Assembly: GCA_032622095.1 (NCBI GenBank)
Contig: CP136061.1
Location: 193,012,369-193,076,368 of the forward strand
Source: Siphonodentalium dalli
Taxonomy: Eukaryota; Mollusca; Scaphopoda; Gadilida; Siphonodentaliidae
DNA length: 64,000 nt
Reading direction: 5' to 3'
The notes beneath the pieces are model-generated. The model had not been told where the DNA came from and did no database searches. It was given only the letters and a program-made list of their open reading frames with translations. Below are positions 42,086 through 56,600 of the stretch, one piece after another. The first letter of the stretch is position 1, and every line of letters begins with the position of its first letter. The position numbers and the translations under genes are program-made.

Positions 42086-44200
42086 AAATATTTTGTTTAC
42101 CACAAACATGTATTCATGGTTTCCTGACTATTTCTATAACGTCTATAATATTTAAAGTGATGCGAAACACCCAGATAGGGTGACCAAATAGAAATGGAGG
42201 ATAATCTTGCTCAAAGTAGTTATTTTTACAAATATTAAATCCAAACTAACAAAGCACACATCCATTATTATATATTAATTAAATTCAGTGACTCTCGGGG
42301 GCGAAATCATTTTCATTACTTTATCGCCGATAGTTGCGTCCCAAATCGAGAAGTAAATATTTACAAATGAGTGGAGTTCATATGATGTTTTCTATGGAGT
42401 GGTACGGTCGATTTGCTTGAGATTTTCGGCGATGTAGTAGAATGGTTCATTCCTCCAGTTGGCATACTGCCTGAATACTAACTAAACAGTTTAACAAACC
42501 CGAACAAATCCATAGTATGTCTTTAATATAACATTTTCGAGTCGAGGTCAAAACTCTATCTGTCAAAAATCCTTTTTTTGGCCAATCATTTATTATACTG
42601 TAATATCGAAAGTTTTAGAGGGACAGTAGTTATTGTTCGAAATATAACGAAACCTCCCGAAAATGTCGGATGATCTTCGTCGGTTTTCAGCTTTTCTAAA
42701 CGTGAAATTGAGATCCGCAATTCACGAATATTCCCGACGGCAATGAATATTGGTTTAGTGAATAAAACAATCCCATTATTGCAATGTCTGAACAATGTGG
42801 GTGTTACATGTTATTACATATTTATTTACAAATTTAAGCAGTTTGTGGCGCTGAATTGAGTTATATATACCTTTGTTGTTGTCGTCCTATACAGGATGAA
42901 ACCATGAATACATCTAATAATCCCTTCTTTGCAAAACTGATTCTTCGACAAAGTTATATAAATATCAATCGGAATGGTCTATTATTCATTGGGATGGCTG
43001 TTCAGGAAAAATTAGCAAACGACAAACGATGAAAAGATAATAAAAGTGTGTAAGGATTCCTATTCATTGGTGGGAAATGTTCAGATAAGAAGTTGATAGC
43101 CAGTGTTGAACTTATTATCTGAACTTTTCCCAGAAAACTATTCGTGAATGATTATTTAGTAAAGAAAAGATTAACCTGTCATAACGTCGTCACAAATTCA
43201 CATGTAGCGCCTCACAATCCGAGCATTCTCGTGTTTTAGTTTTACAATGCAATTGCTTCGTTGGGGGAAAAAACCTTTGAAACATCTGCAATTGATTCTA
43301 TTACACAACTCATTACCCAACCTACCCTATATGGACATATCTTGCTGTGTTTTAATTCATATGAGTCCAGTTGTCGGTACTATAAATTTCCACACATTAC
43401 ACGACGGACACAAACATCGAAACTAATCGCCAACAATTCTAGATCATTCTATACACGCGAGGCCTTAAAATATGGTTCTGGGCATTTGCAAAATGAGGTC
43501 CACTCTCATGAGTATCTTTGTTATCAAATTAACAGTTTCTTTTTTAGATTCTTTAGAAACATCTTTTGGAAGTTTCTTTTTCTTTTTAATTTCTCCAGTT
43601 CCCTATATATATATCCCCAAATTGACAGACGACACAATGTATAATCGATGCACCCAACATGATACTGACATAGGTATATTGTGGGGAGGCTGATCCTGGG
43701 ATTATGCCCTTTCCTTAACCCCTTCAATGGAGGCCCACAAGTAACTTAAATCTGTTTCTAGGTATCCCATAGCAGATGAGGCCTTGTATAATGAGGTATA
43801 CGGATGATGGATTTTCTGACGCTAGCCTGCTGCGTGGTGTAGCATTAAATAAATGTACCCTCTGTGGACCTCATTCTGCAATGTCCAGCACCATATTTTG
43901 AAGCATGACTTGTATTTTACACGTTTACATATTTATAGTACTGACCCCTGCGTCGGCATGGTGTCGACATGCACCCAACACCCGGTCAGCATTATATATA
44001 TATATATTATATACATCAATATATTTAGTTGCATCATCATCACCAAATGGAATATGAAAATAAATAACTCGAAGCGACAACATCTTCATTCTTCCAAATG
44101 TTCACAAAGAGGAGAAACTATACAATTAAACAGTAACACTGACTTGCATGGAATGATCAAGTTTATCACGGGCCTGACACGTGAGAGCAAAATCTATTAA
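42086..44200. other. Intergenic, repeat remnants only
   Basis: About 42940-43160 is repeat R copy 3 (CGGAATGGTCTATTATTCATT, TTGAACTTATTATCTGAAC). About 43730-43900 resembles the hairpin element at 46268-46455 (CCTCTGTGGACCTCATTCTGC). Open frames here show no conserved content. Confidence 0.5.
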
Positions 44201-44669
44201 AGGTACTCAATCCGATCAGACGCTCCTAAATTACTAGATCTTTGACTTCGGGGGTAAAACATATTTGATTCGAGTCGAGGAACCCACCCATCAAAGCTCA
44301 GAGTGATTAGATATCGATGTTTGAAGTTTGTTAATTTTTGGAGATCTGGGCCAAAACTACTACAGATCCACGAGATCAAACGGACAAATTGCGGTTGTAA
44401 GATTGATAACTCTAAAATCAAGTGGTTACTATTAACAATAATAACCACTTGATTTTAGAGTTATCCATCTTACAACCGCAATTTGTCAGTTTGAGCTCGT
44501 GGATCTGTAGAAGTTTTGGCACAGATCTCCAATAATTAACAAACTTCAAACATCGATATCTAATCACTCTGAGCTTTGATGGGTGGGTTCCTCGACTCGA
44601 ATAATATATTTGTTACCCCCGAAGCCAAAGAAATAGTAATTTAGGAGCGTCTGATCGGATTGAGTACCT
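44201..44669. mobile_element. T1 MITE, symmetrical and well preserved
   Basis: AGGTACTCAATCCGATCAGA to its complement, TTAA at 44197-44200 and 44670-44673. The arms pair along almost the full 469 bp, with the turn near ACTATTAACAATAATA at about 44430. Confidence 0.9.
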
Positions 44670-46100
44670 TTAATGTGTGATTTTGTGTCACCCCAATAAT
44701 GGCAAAAAAGTATGACACGGGATAGGATAATACTGGTAAGATAAAATAATTTTATTGGATAGAACATACATATACGAATAGTACAATGCGTTAGAATTAT
44801 GTTGTACAGGGCCGGTGACCTATATGTCATAATTTGCTCCAAATTATAGCGGATCACGCCTTACAGTTTCAGTATACGTTTTTTCCTCTATATTTTCCAA
44901 AGGAAATGATAAGCTATCCCAATAACTCATCCCTGATATACTACAAAAAGATGTGTATAGACAGGGGATCGCGAAAAATTTCAAATAATACAAGGTCCGG
45001 GTGGGTGGGTGTTATCTGAGCACTGATCGCAGATTTTTCCAATGCCATGCAGTTCTATGTAAGTTTTTTTTTCAAAATCCACGTTTAAAGACAAATTAAT
45101 TCTTTAAATCTTCAGACTTATAAAATGGACCAAGATAGAGCATAAATCAAGAGAAAGGGGCTCCTAGTTTAAATATTTACCCAATATTTTTTATAACACA
45201 ATATCATGGGATGAGTACCGCTTCTTACGAGGAAAAATTGGCTCTGAAAATAAAATCAGTTAGTTCTTACAGGTTTTCATTGTTGTTTTTGACCCATATG
45301 ATGCCAATATGACAACTCATTTAATTCTTCTGGTGCTTTAAATGGTATGACTATTGAAAAGATATGCATATTTCTTGTCTTATTTCGGCCAATTTGGCCG
45401 TTTACTTCATGTCTGTTTTTCATCTGACGTGTGTGTCGAATAAATGATGTGGAGGATTTATGTAAATGTTAGCCCAAACTACATTTCCAAGTAACGATGG
45501 TTTTGTTGTTTATTTTGAGGAATAATACCGCGTCAGATGAATTCAGCCCAAATATGTTAACAGTTGTCGTGTAAAACATTCGGCAGTAGGTTAGCGTTAT
45601 TTAGTATTTGTGGATGTCCTTTAACATGGGGAAAATAGACTACTGCGCTTGAACGAGCATGTGAATTTGTCGCTTTTAATGTATAGCAACTTGATAATCA
45701 ATAACAGAGGCATTCTCTGTCAAATATGGTCGCTCTTGTTACGGTATTAATTGCGGTACTTTCTAAAGTAAACTACGCGTAAACGGATACATACGGTAAA
45801 TTATAGAAGGTGCCGGAATCGGCCTAATCGCCCCAGGGCCAACTCGCCCCAGTCGACGTGTGTCAATTCGGTACCTACTATAACATGTACCCGAGGATGA
45901 GTCCGGCTCGGAATAAAATATGTATACGGGTGTTATATAGCGTTTTGTCCGTTGTTTCTCAATGAATATTATTGAAATTTGGTTAATATGTCCGGGCTGG
46001 GACATGGAATACAACAACGTTTGAATTGTTTTTAAATTTACAAATTTGTTGATTTTATTAATATTTTTTTTCGTTCTGAAAACACACTATAAAGTGTATA
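44670..46100. other. Intergenic, no gene recognised
   Basis: No exon-like signal or paired ends found. A Cys-poor minus-strand frame at 45763-46017 has no recognisable content. Confidence 0.45.
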
Positions 46101-46831
46101 CAGGGATTTTTCTGCCTATTTTGGGAATGGATCCGGGTCCCTTCGAATTGGGAAAAATGTGTCTTTACAGACCAAAATTGGGAATTTTCCATGTTTTAGA
46201 AAAATTCAATTAATCACTGTTACACACAAGTAAATAGTACTAATACCGTAATTGTCTGTGTATAACGCGACTTAAACACAGGCAAGCCTTGAAATAGTGT
46301 GTCTGTCATTTGCAAATGAGGTCCCCAGAGGGTGAATTTAGTGATGCGGGGTAGCATCACCAAATTCACCCTCTGTGAACCTCATTCTGCTGAGGTATAA
46401 GCAGAATGGGACCTCATTCTGCAAATGACAGACATCCTATTTCAAGGCTTGAACGCAGGTAACTCAAAGATGGAGTAAAATCCCAGCCCATTGACGTCCA
46501 TTTCTCAGCCTCAGGTAAGTTAAAAATTCACAGATAACAACGGCAGGATTAAAGCCATCCACCATGTTATACTAATAGTTAGGTCGCCGCGTGTACATTA
46601 TACGACGCAGGCCCCCGATGTCGCTGATTTAATATGGGGTTTCAGTCGTTTATCGATCGACTGAGTGTACAAAACGTCGGAAAAAAATTATAATTATTCA
46701 ATAAACCCGATGATATTATATACCTGCCTGCAATTGGGAATTTGGTGGTTGAAAATTGGGAATAAAGGTGCCTTTTTCCCATTGGGAATGGGGCCGAATA
46801 CCGGACCCTAAGGACACCTAAAAAATCCCTG
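46101..46831. mobile_element. Non-autonomous TIR element, hAT-like ends
   Basis: CAGGGATTTTTCTGCCTA at the left and TAGGACACCTAAAAAATCCC then TG-end at the right form inverted ends. The flanks GTGTATA and GTATATA suggest a 7-8 bp duplication. Subterminal TTGGGAAT words repeat near both ends. A compound hairpin (about 46280-46455, TGTCATTTGCAAATGAGGTC and complement) is nested inside. Confidence 0.65.
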
Positions 46832-46844
46832 GTATATAATATAA

Positions 46845-47143
46845 TAACGAACACGAGATATACATAATTTATAAACTGTTAACAAAAGATATCAAATTCA
46901 ATACATGACAAAGATGACTCAGTGGAGTTTATAAAGTGAACATAAAAACATTGAGGTAAGAATCTTTTTAAGGGATGCAACTTTATTTAATGATAATAAA
47001 CACATAAATTAAAATAACAAACATGAGACATACATAATTTATAAACTGTTAACAAAAGATATCAAACTCAATACATGACAAAGATGACTCAGTGAAGTTT
47101 ATAAAGTGAACAAGAAAATATTAAGGTAAGAATCTTTTTAAGC
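46845..47143. repeat. Direct repeat, about 128 bp, two copies
   Basis: ACATAATTTATAAACTGTTA through AAGGTAAGAATCTTTTTAAG occurs at 46845-46972 and 47017-47143 with few differences, separated by a short AT-rich spacer. Confidence 0.8.
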
Positions 47144-49140
47144 ATTACCAAACCGTTTAGCACAGACCACAGTCCACTTCACTCATCCGATCATCACCAA
47201 ACTTCACATTTATCTTGATATTGATCTATCAGATGAGAGCTATCAAATATTTTTTTAATTTCATAGGAAAAAATGGTCGCCAGCGGCCATATTGCATTTA
47301 CGTTATATGTTATCGCGTTATGTTGATAACTTGATATCTAGTATTACTTAGAAATTTCACCTTTACAGATTCATAATTGCTCCATTGACTGTAACAGATG
47401 AAATTATTCCCCTCTTCGGATAGAGTGTCACTGAAACTTTATTTTGTCAGACTGTCTGTATAATCACTGGCAATATTCTGTAATAAGATGTAGCACTATT
47501 TTTTTTATATTTACACACAGTGCTGTTTTTATACACCAATTCTAATCCCCCCTAGATCATCATGTGATCGACCATACAACTTCTGTCCTCAAGCTAGATT
47601 ATACTTATGACATTTAATGGCATGTTTCTAACATCGAGGGTTAGATATGCTTGAGAAACCACCACTCTTTAATTCACACCAAGTTCTCAGCTGTCATGAA
47701 CCCATAGCCATGATATATGGTTTATTTTATGTATACTAGTAATATAGTTATTTTCAGTATCTTTATATACCAGTACTGTGTATAACAATGCATATAAATT
47801 AATCAATGTATACATGTATATTGATTCAACGGATTCAGTGGTTTTGTCCATCAGTCTATCAAATTTGCGGGGAAAACATGGCCACAAGCAGTACACCCTG
47901 CTAAATTTCGAATTTGAATCAATTGGCGCACACTGCAGCCAGCTTTTATTGGAGAACTTTTTCTCATGTGGATATTTTGGGTCACCGCTAGATGTAAGCC
48001 ATATTTTGTTCTCAAACTGTCCTTGTGAAGACATCACTGCCAGCGGTGATCTTCAATTTTACTATTTTTATGGCTAAATAATTTGGTTGATCCTACAGAC
48101 GACACCCCTTGTCCGATCGTCACCAGATTCCACAATGATCTTCTGGATAACCAGCGTGAGAGTAATCTAATTTTCCCGAATTTCGTTAAAAAACATTACC
48201 ACAGGCAGCAATTTGGTATCTTACTCTTTGATCCTCTTTTGCATGACTGAATTGCTTAGCAACTGTACAGACATATCCCTCATCTGATAGTCACCAAACT
48301 TCATATTGATCTTCGGGCTGACAACTAGATGGGAGCTATCGAATGCTTTGAATTTTTTTGGAAAACATTGTCGCCAGCAGTCATCTTCTATTTTGGTTTT
48401 TATATACATGTATATCTCTTCATGCGGATAGCCAGTATTACGTAGGTACTTCAACTTTCCGCATTCCTGTCATCATTTGAAATATAAAAATTTACCTGAT
48501 ACATGCACCCTTCAAAATTTGTTTCGTCGTATCTATTTTAATTACCCGCATGGTAATATTGATACAGATATATTTGTCAAACATTTCTTTGTACAATATA
48601 CAGGTATTTAGTTTGTAACTAAATCTAGAAATATATAATAGTAGCTGGTGGACCCGACTTCGTCCGGGGATGTTCCCCTCTGATTTTCGGAGAATTGCGC
48701 GATTTAACCTTGAATTGACTATTTTAAAGGTGAATGTCATGTCGGGGTCACGATTTGACCCGTCCAAAACACTCCCCGGACAAAAGTCACGACAAAAGTA
48801 CCCGTCGAAATCCGCCCGGCTTTACCCGATTTGACCTTGAATTGACAATTTTGAATGTCAAGATCAGGTCAGGGTCATGATTTGACCCACCGAAACACTC
48901 CTGGGACAAAAGTAACAGTAGGTATCAAATTTCGTTGAAATACTTCCGTTTTACCAGATTTGACCTTGAATTGATCTTTTTGAATGTCAAAGTCAGGTCG
49001 AGATCAAGATTTGACCCGTCCAAAATACTCCCTGGAAATAATTTCCCCTAGGTATCAAATTTCGTCAAATCTGTCAGGCAGTTTTCCCGGCCATAGCTAA
49101 CAGACAAACAGACAGACAAATGTCCAAAATATATATTAGA
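47144..49140. repeat. Degenerate dispersed repeats
   Basis: 47160-47460 and 48080-48480 share CATCCGATCATCACCAAACTTC-like and GTCGCCAGCGGCCAT-like words with the 5068 and 63337 family. 48640-49140 is a different repeat with tandem blocks ATTTGACCTTGAATTGAC and GTCCGGGG / CCCGGAC words. Frames here are not genes. Confidence 0.55.
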
Positions 49141-49853
49141 CTAGCTGATGTACTCGACTTCGTTCGGGCTAGTTAGGGATTTTTTTGTGATCGCCTCCAT
49201 CTGGACAGTACCCAGTATATACAGCGTCTGGCCAAACTATTGTTCAATTGGTCCAGAAACATGCCTATATCAGCACGTTCGAGAACATGGTCCCACGTGA
49301 AATTGGACCCGTCCATATTGCTCCCGGGATCGAAGTAGTCCTACACACACATTTTTAGTCGGATCGGTCAAGGTCCAGAAACATGTCTATGAGCGAGGTC
49401 AAGTTGACACGTTAAATACCAAATTCGAGCAGTGTTAGAGTCTATAACACATACACACATGCATTCATGCATACACACATACATACATACAGACAGGTGT
49501 TTCAAAATGTATAATCGATAGCTACAACAATTATATGGTAGATAGTTCACGGCCGACCTGATGCATGCATCTTAGTTTTCTTGTTGCATTATGTTCATCC
49601 TTGCACAGCTGGGACCTTGGATTTATGGCATGAAGTAAAGGGGCGTGTATATTGGTACGGCGCATAAGGGTAGTGCAGTGTGGGGACCAATTGGTTATCT
49701 AGCCTGGGCTCTATAGTCACATTGTGAAAGAATACCCTATGGTTATGGATGCATGCTGAATCTTATTTGACAAGTTTAATTGACAAGTGTTTTGTTATTT
49801 TCTGAGATTTATGGGGCTTACACGATTGGCATTCCACTCGCATGGTTATTTAA
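49141..49853. other. Intergenic, no gene recognised
   Basis: 49141-49560 begins AGCTGATGTACTCGACTTCG, like the repeat at 48640, and has an ACATACATACATAC-type run. Nothing else recognised. Confidence 0.45.
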
Positions 49854-50334
49854 AGGTACTCAATCCGAACAGAGGGTCCCCATCTCAACAGATTCCAACA
49901 ACAACAATCCGATCAGAGGGTCCTATATTACTATTTCTTTGGCTTTGGGGGTAAACAATATTTGATTCGAGTCGAGGAACCCACCAAACGAAGCTCAGAG
50001 TTATTAGATATTGATTTTTGAAATTTGTTGTTTACTCGAGATGAGTACTAATAATTGCCTTCAACTGCCGTAATATGCTCGGGATGTCTACACAAAAATC
50101 TATTCAAACAGACAAGGATGGATAACTCTAAAATCAAGTGGTAATAATAACGCAATTTTGACTGAGTTCTGGGCCAGAAAGTATTCCCGATAATGAAAAA
50201 TAATAGATTTCTAAAATCGATATCTAACAAATCTGAGCTTTGATGGGTGACTTCCTCGACTCGAATCAAATATTTTTGACCCCCGAAGCCATTGAAATAG
50301 TAATTGAGAGGAGTTTTTATCGGATTGAGTACCT
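49854..50334. mobile_element. T1 MITE, long subtype, 120 bp past the phosphatase stop
   Basis: AGGTACTCAATCCGAACAG to CGGATTGAGTACCT, TTAA at 49850-49853 and 50335-50338. It lies just downstream of the minus-strand gene ending at 50454, so it may be within its 3' UTR or limit it. Confidence 0.87.
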
Positions 50335-50453
50335 TTAAAACATTGCACACCATTTGTCTGCATTATCCTGCTATTTTCACAATTTTTCATCAAACTGTTT
50401 GGGTGGTTTAGATAAGATATGTGATACATGTTCTCTGAAATTGACAACGCAGG

Positions 50454-50626
50454 TCACAGCTCTTCTTTTAGTGTTCCCGTCGTGGTTTCATTAAGCACGG
50501 TCTGATACATAGAAAGTATATCTGTGTTCTTCTCTGTAATTCCGAAACCCAATCGTTCCAATTTATCTAGAGCCCAGTGCAGATCTTTGTTGTATTGCAC
50601 AGCCACTGCGAGAACTGTGATGTAAG
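50454..50626 (-). CDS. DUF442-like gene, last exon
   Basis: After TATATTTTCAG it continues AYITVLAVAVQYNKDLHWAL, the helix after the P-loop, then LERLGFGITEKNTDI and a TLKEEL C-terminus. Confidence 0.85.
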
Positions 50627-53600
50627 CTGAAAATATATATTCATCATACATTATACACTCTAAAACAACCAATATAATTATAGTTTTTAATTAAAGATGC
50701 AAAATCGGATTTAAGGACTCTAAATTACTATTTCTTCGGCTAGCTTCGGGGTAAAAACATATTCAGAGTTAACAAATTTCGATTTTTGAAAAGTTATTTT
50801 TCACCACCTCGAATATTTAGCGGCCTAATAAAAATTCCGTTGACCTCTTCCAGAAATAGTACAGACATGAGCGGATGTCGTTTCGAGAGGTCATATAAGG
50901 TCGCGACTCGCTGAACTATCAGTGGCGATCGTCAATTACATAATTAATTTTGGAATATGAGACGATAATTTTTTTTGTCAAGGTTTTATTAATGCAAATA
51001 GACATGTTATGGGCCATGCACCATGGACGCTGGTTACACGAGGGAATTCTATGTCTTTAAATTTGTGGTATCGTCAGAGTCGTTATCTCGTGGGAATCCG
51101 GATTCAGAATCCAAAGCCGATTACGGGGGCGGGGCTAATTCCCGATTCTAGGTCAGATTTTGAAATCCACGTGGTCTTCGAAACTATGTTTAATGTTCTC
51201 CCAGCGTCAAACATGGCTCATGCATTTGACACAAGTATCATTATTTTGTATCTTATATTTATAAAGTTCACGTTTGTTGTGAAAGTCATGCTTTTCTTCT
51301 ATGCGTATATACACGGCACATAATTTGCTGCCAATCAGACTTAATCGCATCTTTTTTTTTCAAGTTAAAGTGTGTTTATTGGTGAGGGCAAGCATTTAAT
51401 TCTAACAGCTCTAGGCCTCCTGAATCAAATTCCGAAGATGTTGTGAAGAACACACGAAACTTGTCAGTTGCACAGGGACGTGACGACAGGGGTTGGTTGG
51501 GTGTCTCGACCCCCCCCCAAACTTTGGTAAAATTTGCTTAGCTGTGCAGTCATTCATACGTGAGGAAAAATCAGGATTATTTTGACTAACTGTTCCAAAT
51601 AATGATACGTACATGCCAGCAAACACAACAAACAAACCCGATTTTAAATAAATACATATACAAACTTATGACTAACTCGGGAGAGGGGGTGACCGGTGAT
51701 CTGTATATATGTTCAACTTGTTTTGGTAGTCATGTTGCTTTGCCATTACTAATTATTTATTTTTTCAGTGTAATAACATATGGGTACCCTTCAGTGGGTC
51801 AGCACTTGTCCTCCAACCCCATTGTATGTATAAACAAATGTATGTGTTATATAGCATGTGCTATTGAAATTTGACAAATATTTGAAATAAATATGTTTAA
51901 ACTAAACTTTGGTACATTTCCAGCATTTGGAAATTTCATGCATGACACAACATTAGTTGGGCATTAATTTGACACCATATTTATAGCTTGGAATTGTTCT
52001 CATTGTTTGATTTTTTCAACCAGTAAAAGTTGGTAATTTCCCAATCTTAGTGTGTGTCAGGTTGGCTATTTCCTAGGGGTGCAAATGGAATTCTGCGAAG
52101 TGAGATTGATGTTTGGTTCAATGGGGGGGGGGGGGGTGCAGTTGGCCGGAAATTTGAGGAAACCTCTAGCCACGTCCCTAGAACTTGTACGTGTGGGTAC
52201 TTAATCAATAAATTGACTGACATTTCCACTATATAGTCCTGAGATCCTAGAATAAGCTTTACATTTTTGTTTGTGCGATTGGGAGATGCAGTTCACCTGC
52301 GATCACAAGACCACAACATTAGCTTCATGAGCAAAGCTTTATTTTCCAACTAATGTATACAGCACGTTGGCCACAAAAATGCCTGCGTTTGTTGTCTATA
52401 CAGAGACTATTGTGCAAAACGACTGCATTTAACGAAACAAAACATTTTAAACATGAAATTGCTATAAGACTAGATAGTACATACGTGTATCTGATAATCC
52501 ATCGATATCATATAATCCTACTATTTCTTGAAGAAGAAGAAACATTATAATAACGAAAACAGCAGAAGACATATCCATGCAGGTTCACATGAATTCGGTC
52601 AATGGTGACGTATCCGTCGAATTCGAAATCGACATGCGTTCGGGCGGTATTTTATGGATGGAATTATGAAATGGACATATGAAAGTGACAATAAAATCGA
52701 CAATTATTTGCTTCGCCATCAACCGAAGTGCTCCCCCCGCGTTACTATCAATAGCGTTATTATTTGGCTAATTTCAGTAATATTCTCCCAGTTTACATTC
52801 GATAAAACAAATTTGTCTCCGCATTTCAAATTCTGTGATATAGATCGTTTATATTCTGCAATAATTTGTACACAAGAGACGGATTCTTATGTTTTATTGT
52901 GTTTTTAAACTCCGAGGTGGCGAAATCGCGGTTTGTTTACATTACGAACATTTGAGTCCGTAATCGGAATCCGAATTTGGATTACCACGAGATTGAGATT
53001 ACGGTCTGTTCGTTTACTGATTCTGCCAATTTCTGGTCTGTTCGTTTACCGAACCAAGTCGTACGGGGTCTAATCTGTAATCTGAATCCAGATTCTGAAT
53101 CCGGATTCCCACGAGATAACGACTCAGGCTTACCTGCTCTTTTCCCGCTGGCACAATGCACGAGTACAGGTCCCTTGTTTCCTATATCCAGAAGAGCGGA
53201 TCGCATTCTCATGAACATCTCGCCACCATACTCTCCATCTGATGCTGGAATGCATATTAAAGGATAATACATTATTGTGTTCAAAATAAACTATCAGAAA
53301 AAAATAATGAAGGAACGCTTTCTGTTTACATTATGACATGCAATGACCAGTCTCTTTGAAAAAGCCCGAAACTCCTAACGGATGCACGTCTCTAGATGTG
53401 TCAATTATATTTCATTTCTACGACGACGCGGCATTCCCAACATGACGTAATACCCCGTTTCCAAATATGGAGTGAATTCCTGGCGTTGTACAGGTTTGTG
53501 AGAATCGTAGTATTTAGAAATAGTTATAAATACAACAATTAAGATGTGAGAGAATAATCAGTCATGAATATCGTTGACTGATAAAACTCGAAGATGATGT

Positions 53601-56600
53601 CTCCTATATTGCGATGAGTAAAATGAATTTTGGAAATATCGCCTGCATTAAGTTTTCCAACAATAGTTGAGTTTAACAATGCGTAGGAAAATTTTCAACA
53701 CGTCATTGACATCTGATCTGTGAAGTGATCTGTTATGCCATAACCAATGAAATTGCCCATAGTCTATGCCACTCTCCAATGAAATTGAGGAAATCCCTTC
53801 AATACAGAAACTAATTTTAATAGAGACATCTAGAAACGTACATCTGATATGAGTTTCGTCGGCTTTTCAAAGAGACTATATATGCAATGACATGCTCTAG
53901 CAATAGCTCTATATGACATCCGGGCGTACGATCGACCAAAGTGCTGTAAAGTCCCCCACCATGAGACCAAATCCTAAAAGGATGACAAATATCAGGTGAT
54001 TTTTGGAATATGTCCCTCCAATCAACACTGTATAATAACAACGAGGAAAAGCTTCAGAATTTTTTGCCCTGTAAGGGTCTGTTAAATTCCCACCAGCGGT
54101 CGTACGGACGACATGTCGCGGCGATTTTAAGGTCCAACGGCACTACAACCACGACGGAATTAAATTGCTTCTTTCTCATCTGGTGGTATATAGCCATTTC
54201 TTTCGTCGATGGTGGTTGGCGAACTACCAATGCTTACTGATATCTAACCACTTGCAAACATAATGCATGACAAAGTGTTCAATAATGTGTTAAATTACAA
54301 TAGCAATATGACTAAGAATTCGACCTTAAATGGTAAAATGTTGGGTGCACCTGTCGTCTCCAGTCCAATCGCAAGGCGATATGACTGTTGTATTTCCCAG
54401 GGATATTGTTGACACTATATCAATTTATTTCCTTTTGGGTATTTGTAGCTTATCCCGAGAACTCGCTCGTTCAACGTGGGTATCTTAATAACGATTCTAG
54501 CTGTACGTATGTGAATAACGTAGATGTTTCTCATATTAGTTGACCCACGAACATAATGCCGGCAGGCCGAAATTATGTGCGATATAAAAAACGAAATTTA
54601 TTCTGAAGTTTTCTGAAGATTTTTGTCGGACGCCTGTAATTTCCAACTGTTGAACATTTTGAGACCCCCAACCCCCTGTCGTCACGTCTCTGTTGGGTCT
54701 TGCCTATATATAGCCGGTGTAGTTATTCACTTAAATAACAATATGACCGAGGTGATTAACGAAATCAAGAAATGAGATGGCCGTGTTTTATAACAGTTGA
54801 TCCACATGCCAGTAGGGCGATGTTTTACTTGGAATTGCCAACTGACCTGACCCCCACCTGAGGCAGCTGGACATGACATTCCTGTAGTTTGATAATTTTC
54901 CATATGCAACACTCCCCTGAACAAGACTGAAATTTAACAAGGCTGGTAGATTATGTCACCCATGGACACCCACTCGCCTTAGTTACTTCCTTGTCAGGTA
55001 CTTTACCATGCGGTTCTTTTACGACCATTTCCGGAAACACATGGCAGCTATATAGGCGAGACACCGGGCATGTGAAATTTGTCATCACGAGGAAGCGGTT
55101 GATAGGCGAAAATAAGTGGCTCCACATTGAGCCACAACCACATCAATGCCGCCGCGACACGTCGCTGGTACGATAGCTGGTGGGAACATACCTTATACCC
55201 AAAGTCATCGTTATTAGGGCAAAATCCTTAAAGGTACCCAATCCGATCAGACGCTCCTAAATTACTATTTCTTTGGCTTCGGGGGTAAAAAATATTTGAT
55301 TCGAGTCGAGGAACCCACCCATCAAAGCTCAGAGTGATTATAGATATCGATTTTTGAAGTTTGCAATTTCTATTGAAAACTTGTGGACCAGAAGCACGTG
55401 GTCAAACGGAGGAAGATGCGAATGAAGATGGATAACTCTAAAATCAAGTGGCTATTATTACCACTTGATTTTAGAGTTATCCATCTTCATCCGCATTTTC
55501 GTCCGCTTGATCAAGTGCTTCTTGTCCACAAACAATGGAAATTGCAAACTTCAAAAATCGATTTTTAATCACCCTGAGCTTTGATAGGTGGGTTCCTCGA
55601 CTCGAATCAAATATTTTTTACCCCCGAAGCCAAATAAATAGTAATTTAGGAGCGTCTGATCGGATTGAGTACCTTTAAATTAATCTGAAAAAAATCACGA
55701 TATTATGACACGACCAGTGTGGCTCTAATATGTATAATATGTATGACATTACTTACACATGGGTATATGTTGGTACTCCAGGCCCGCATTTTTAACTGCT
55801 TCTTGCTCCTTTGTCTCGTTGTATCCAACTTCATCTCCGAATTCTAATGAGTTCCGAGATTCAAAATTCACGCCATCGTCACTGGAAACAAACTCTGTTG
55901 TTCGTGTTTGATTTATACGACTGTTCTCTAAATGCGCCAACGTCTGTGGAGTTCCGTCTTTTATATTAAGCAAGTTGATGGTCTCCTGACTAGGAACGCC
56001 GTCCGTTGTTACTCCCAGCCTTAAATTAACAATTGTTTTAAATCCAGCTTTGTTTATTGTCCAGATTTGCGAATATTCAAACTGCCCGGCAATGAACCAG
56101 TTTTTATATACCGGATGAGGTAGCCAGTAGTTATACCATTCGCGAGGATCCGCGTCGGGGATCATTAGTGTTTCTGGAACCGGCTCTCCAGTAACGAATG
56201 ATACTAGGGATTTTGCTTCATTTGAGTGGGTGAAATCGAGCCCCATGTACGATGTTTTTTCATAGAAGTCCCGAGAAGTGACATGTGGAATGAATGTTGA
56301 GTTTGTTTTGCTTTCATGTGCCAGATATAAAAGAGTTAAATACGATATGGTGTAGCCTCTATTGCAATGCAACAGTGCTGGCTTCTGTATCCGGTTGAGC
56401 TGTTCTCTTAGTTTCATCATCGTTTCGTGCGTCATCCATTTATGTTTTTCATGCAGTCCGAGAATGGTCACGTGTTGAATCCCAGCTCGATTCACGGCGG
56501 TATAACGTGCCTGAGCACTCGATGGCAGCCACGTATTGTTGCGTTCCTCGGCGTACGAATACAAAGATACGATGGATTTGAAACCGGCTTCTGCGGAATA

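Noticed and set aside
47778-48077. 99-codon plus-strand gene
   Set aside because: Falls in degenerate dispersed repeats and has no recognisable content or splice context.
52982-53133. Continuation of the phosphatase exon past 53134
   Set aside because: The frame stays open into the intron, but the GTAAGC donor and in-phase join to 50626 give the conserved helix; the rest is transposon end.
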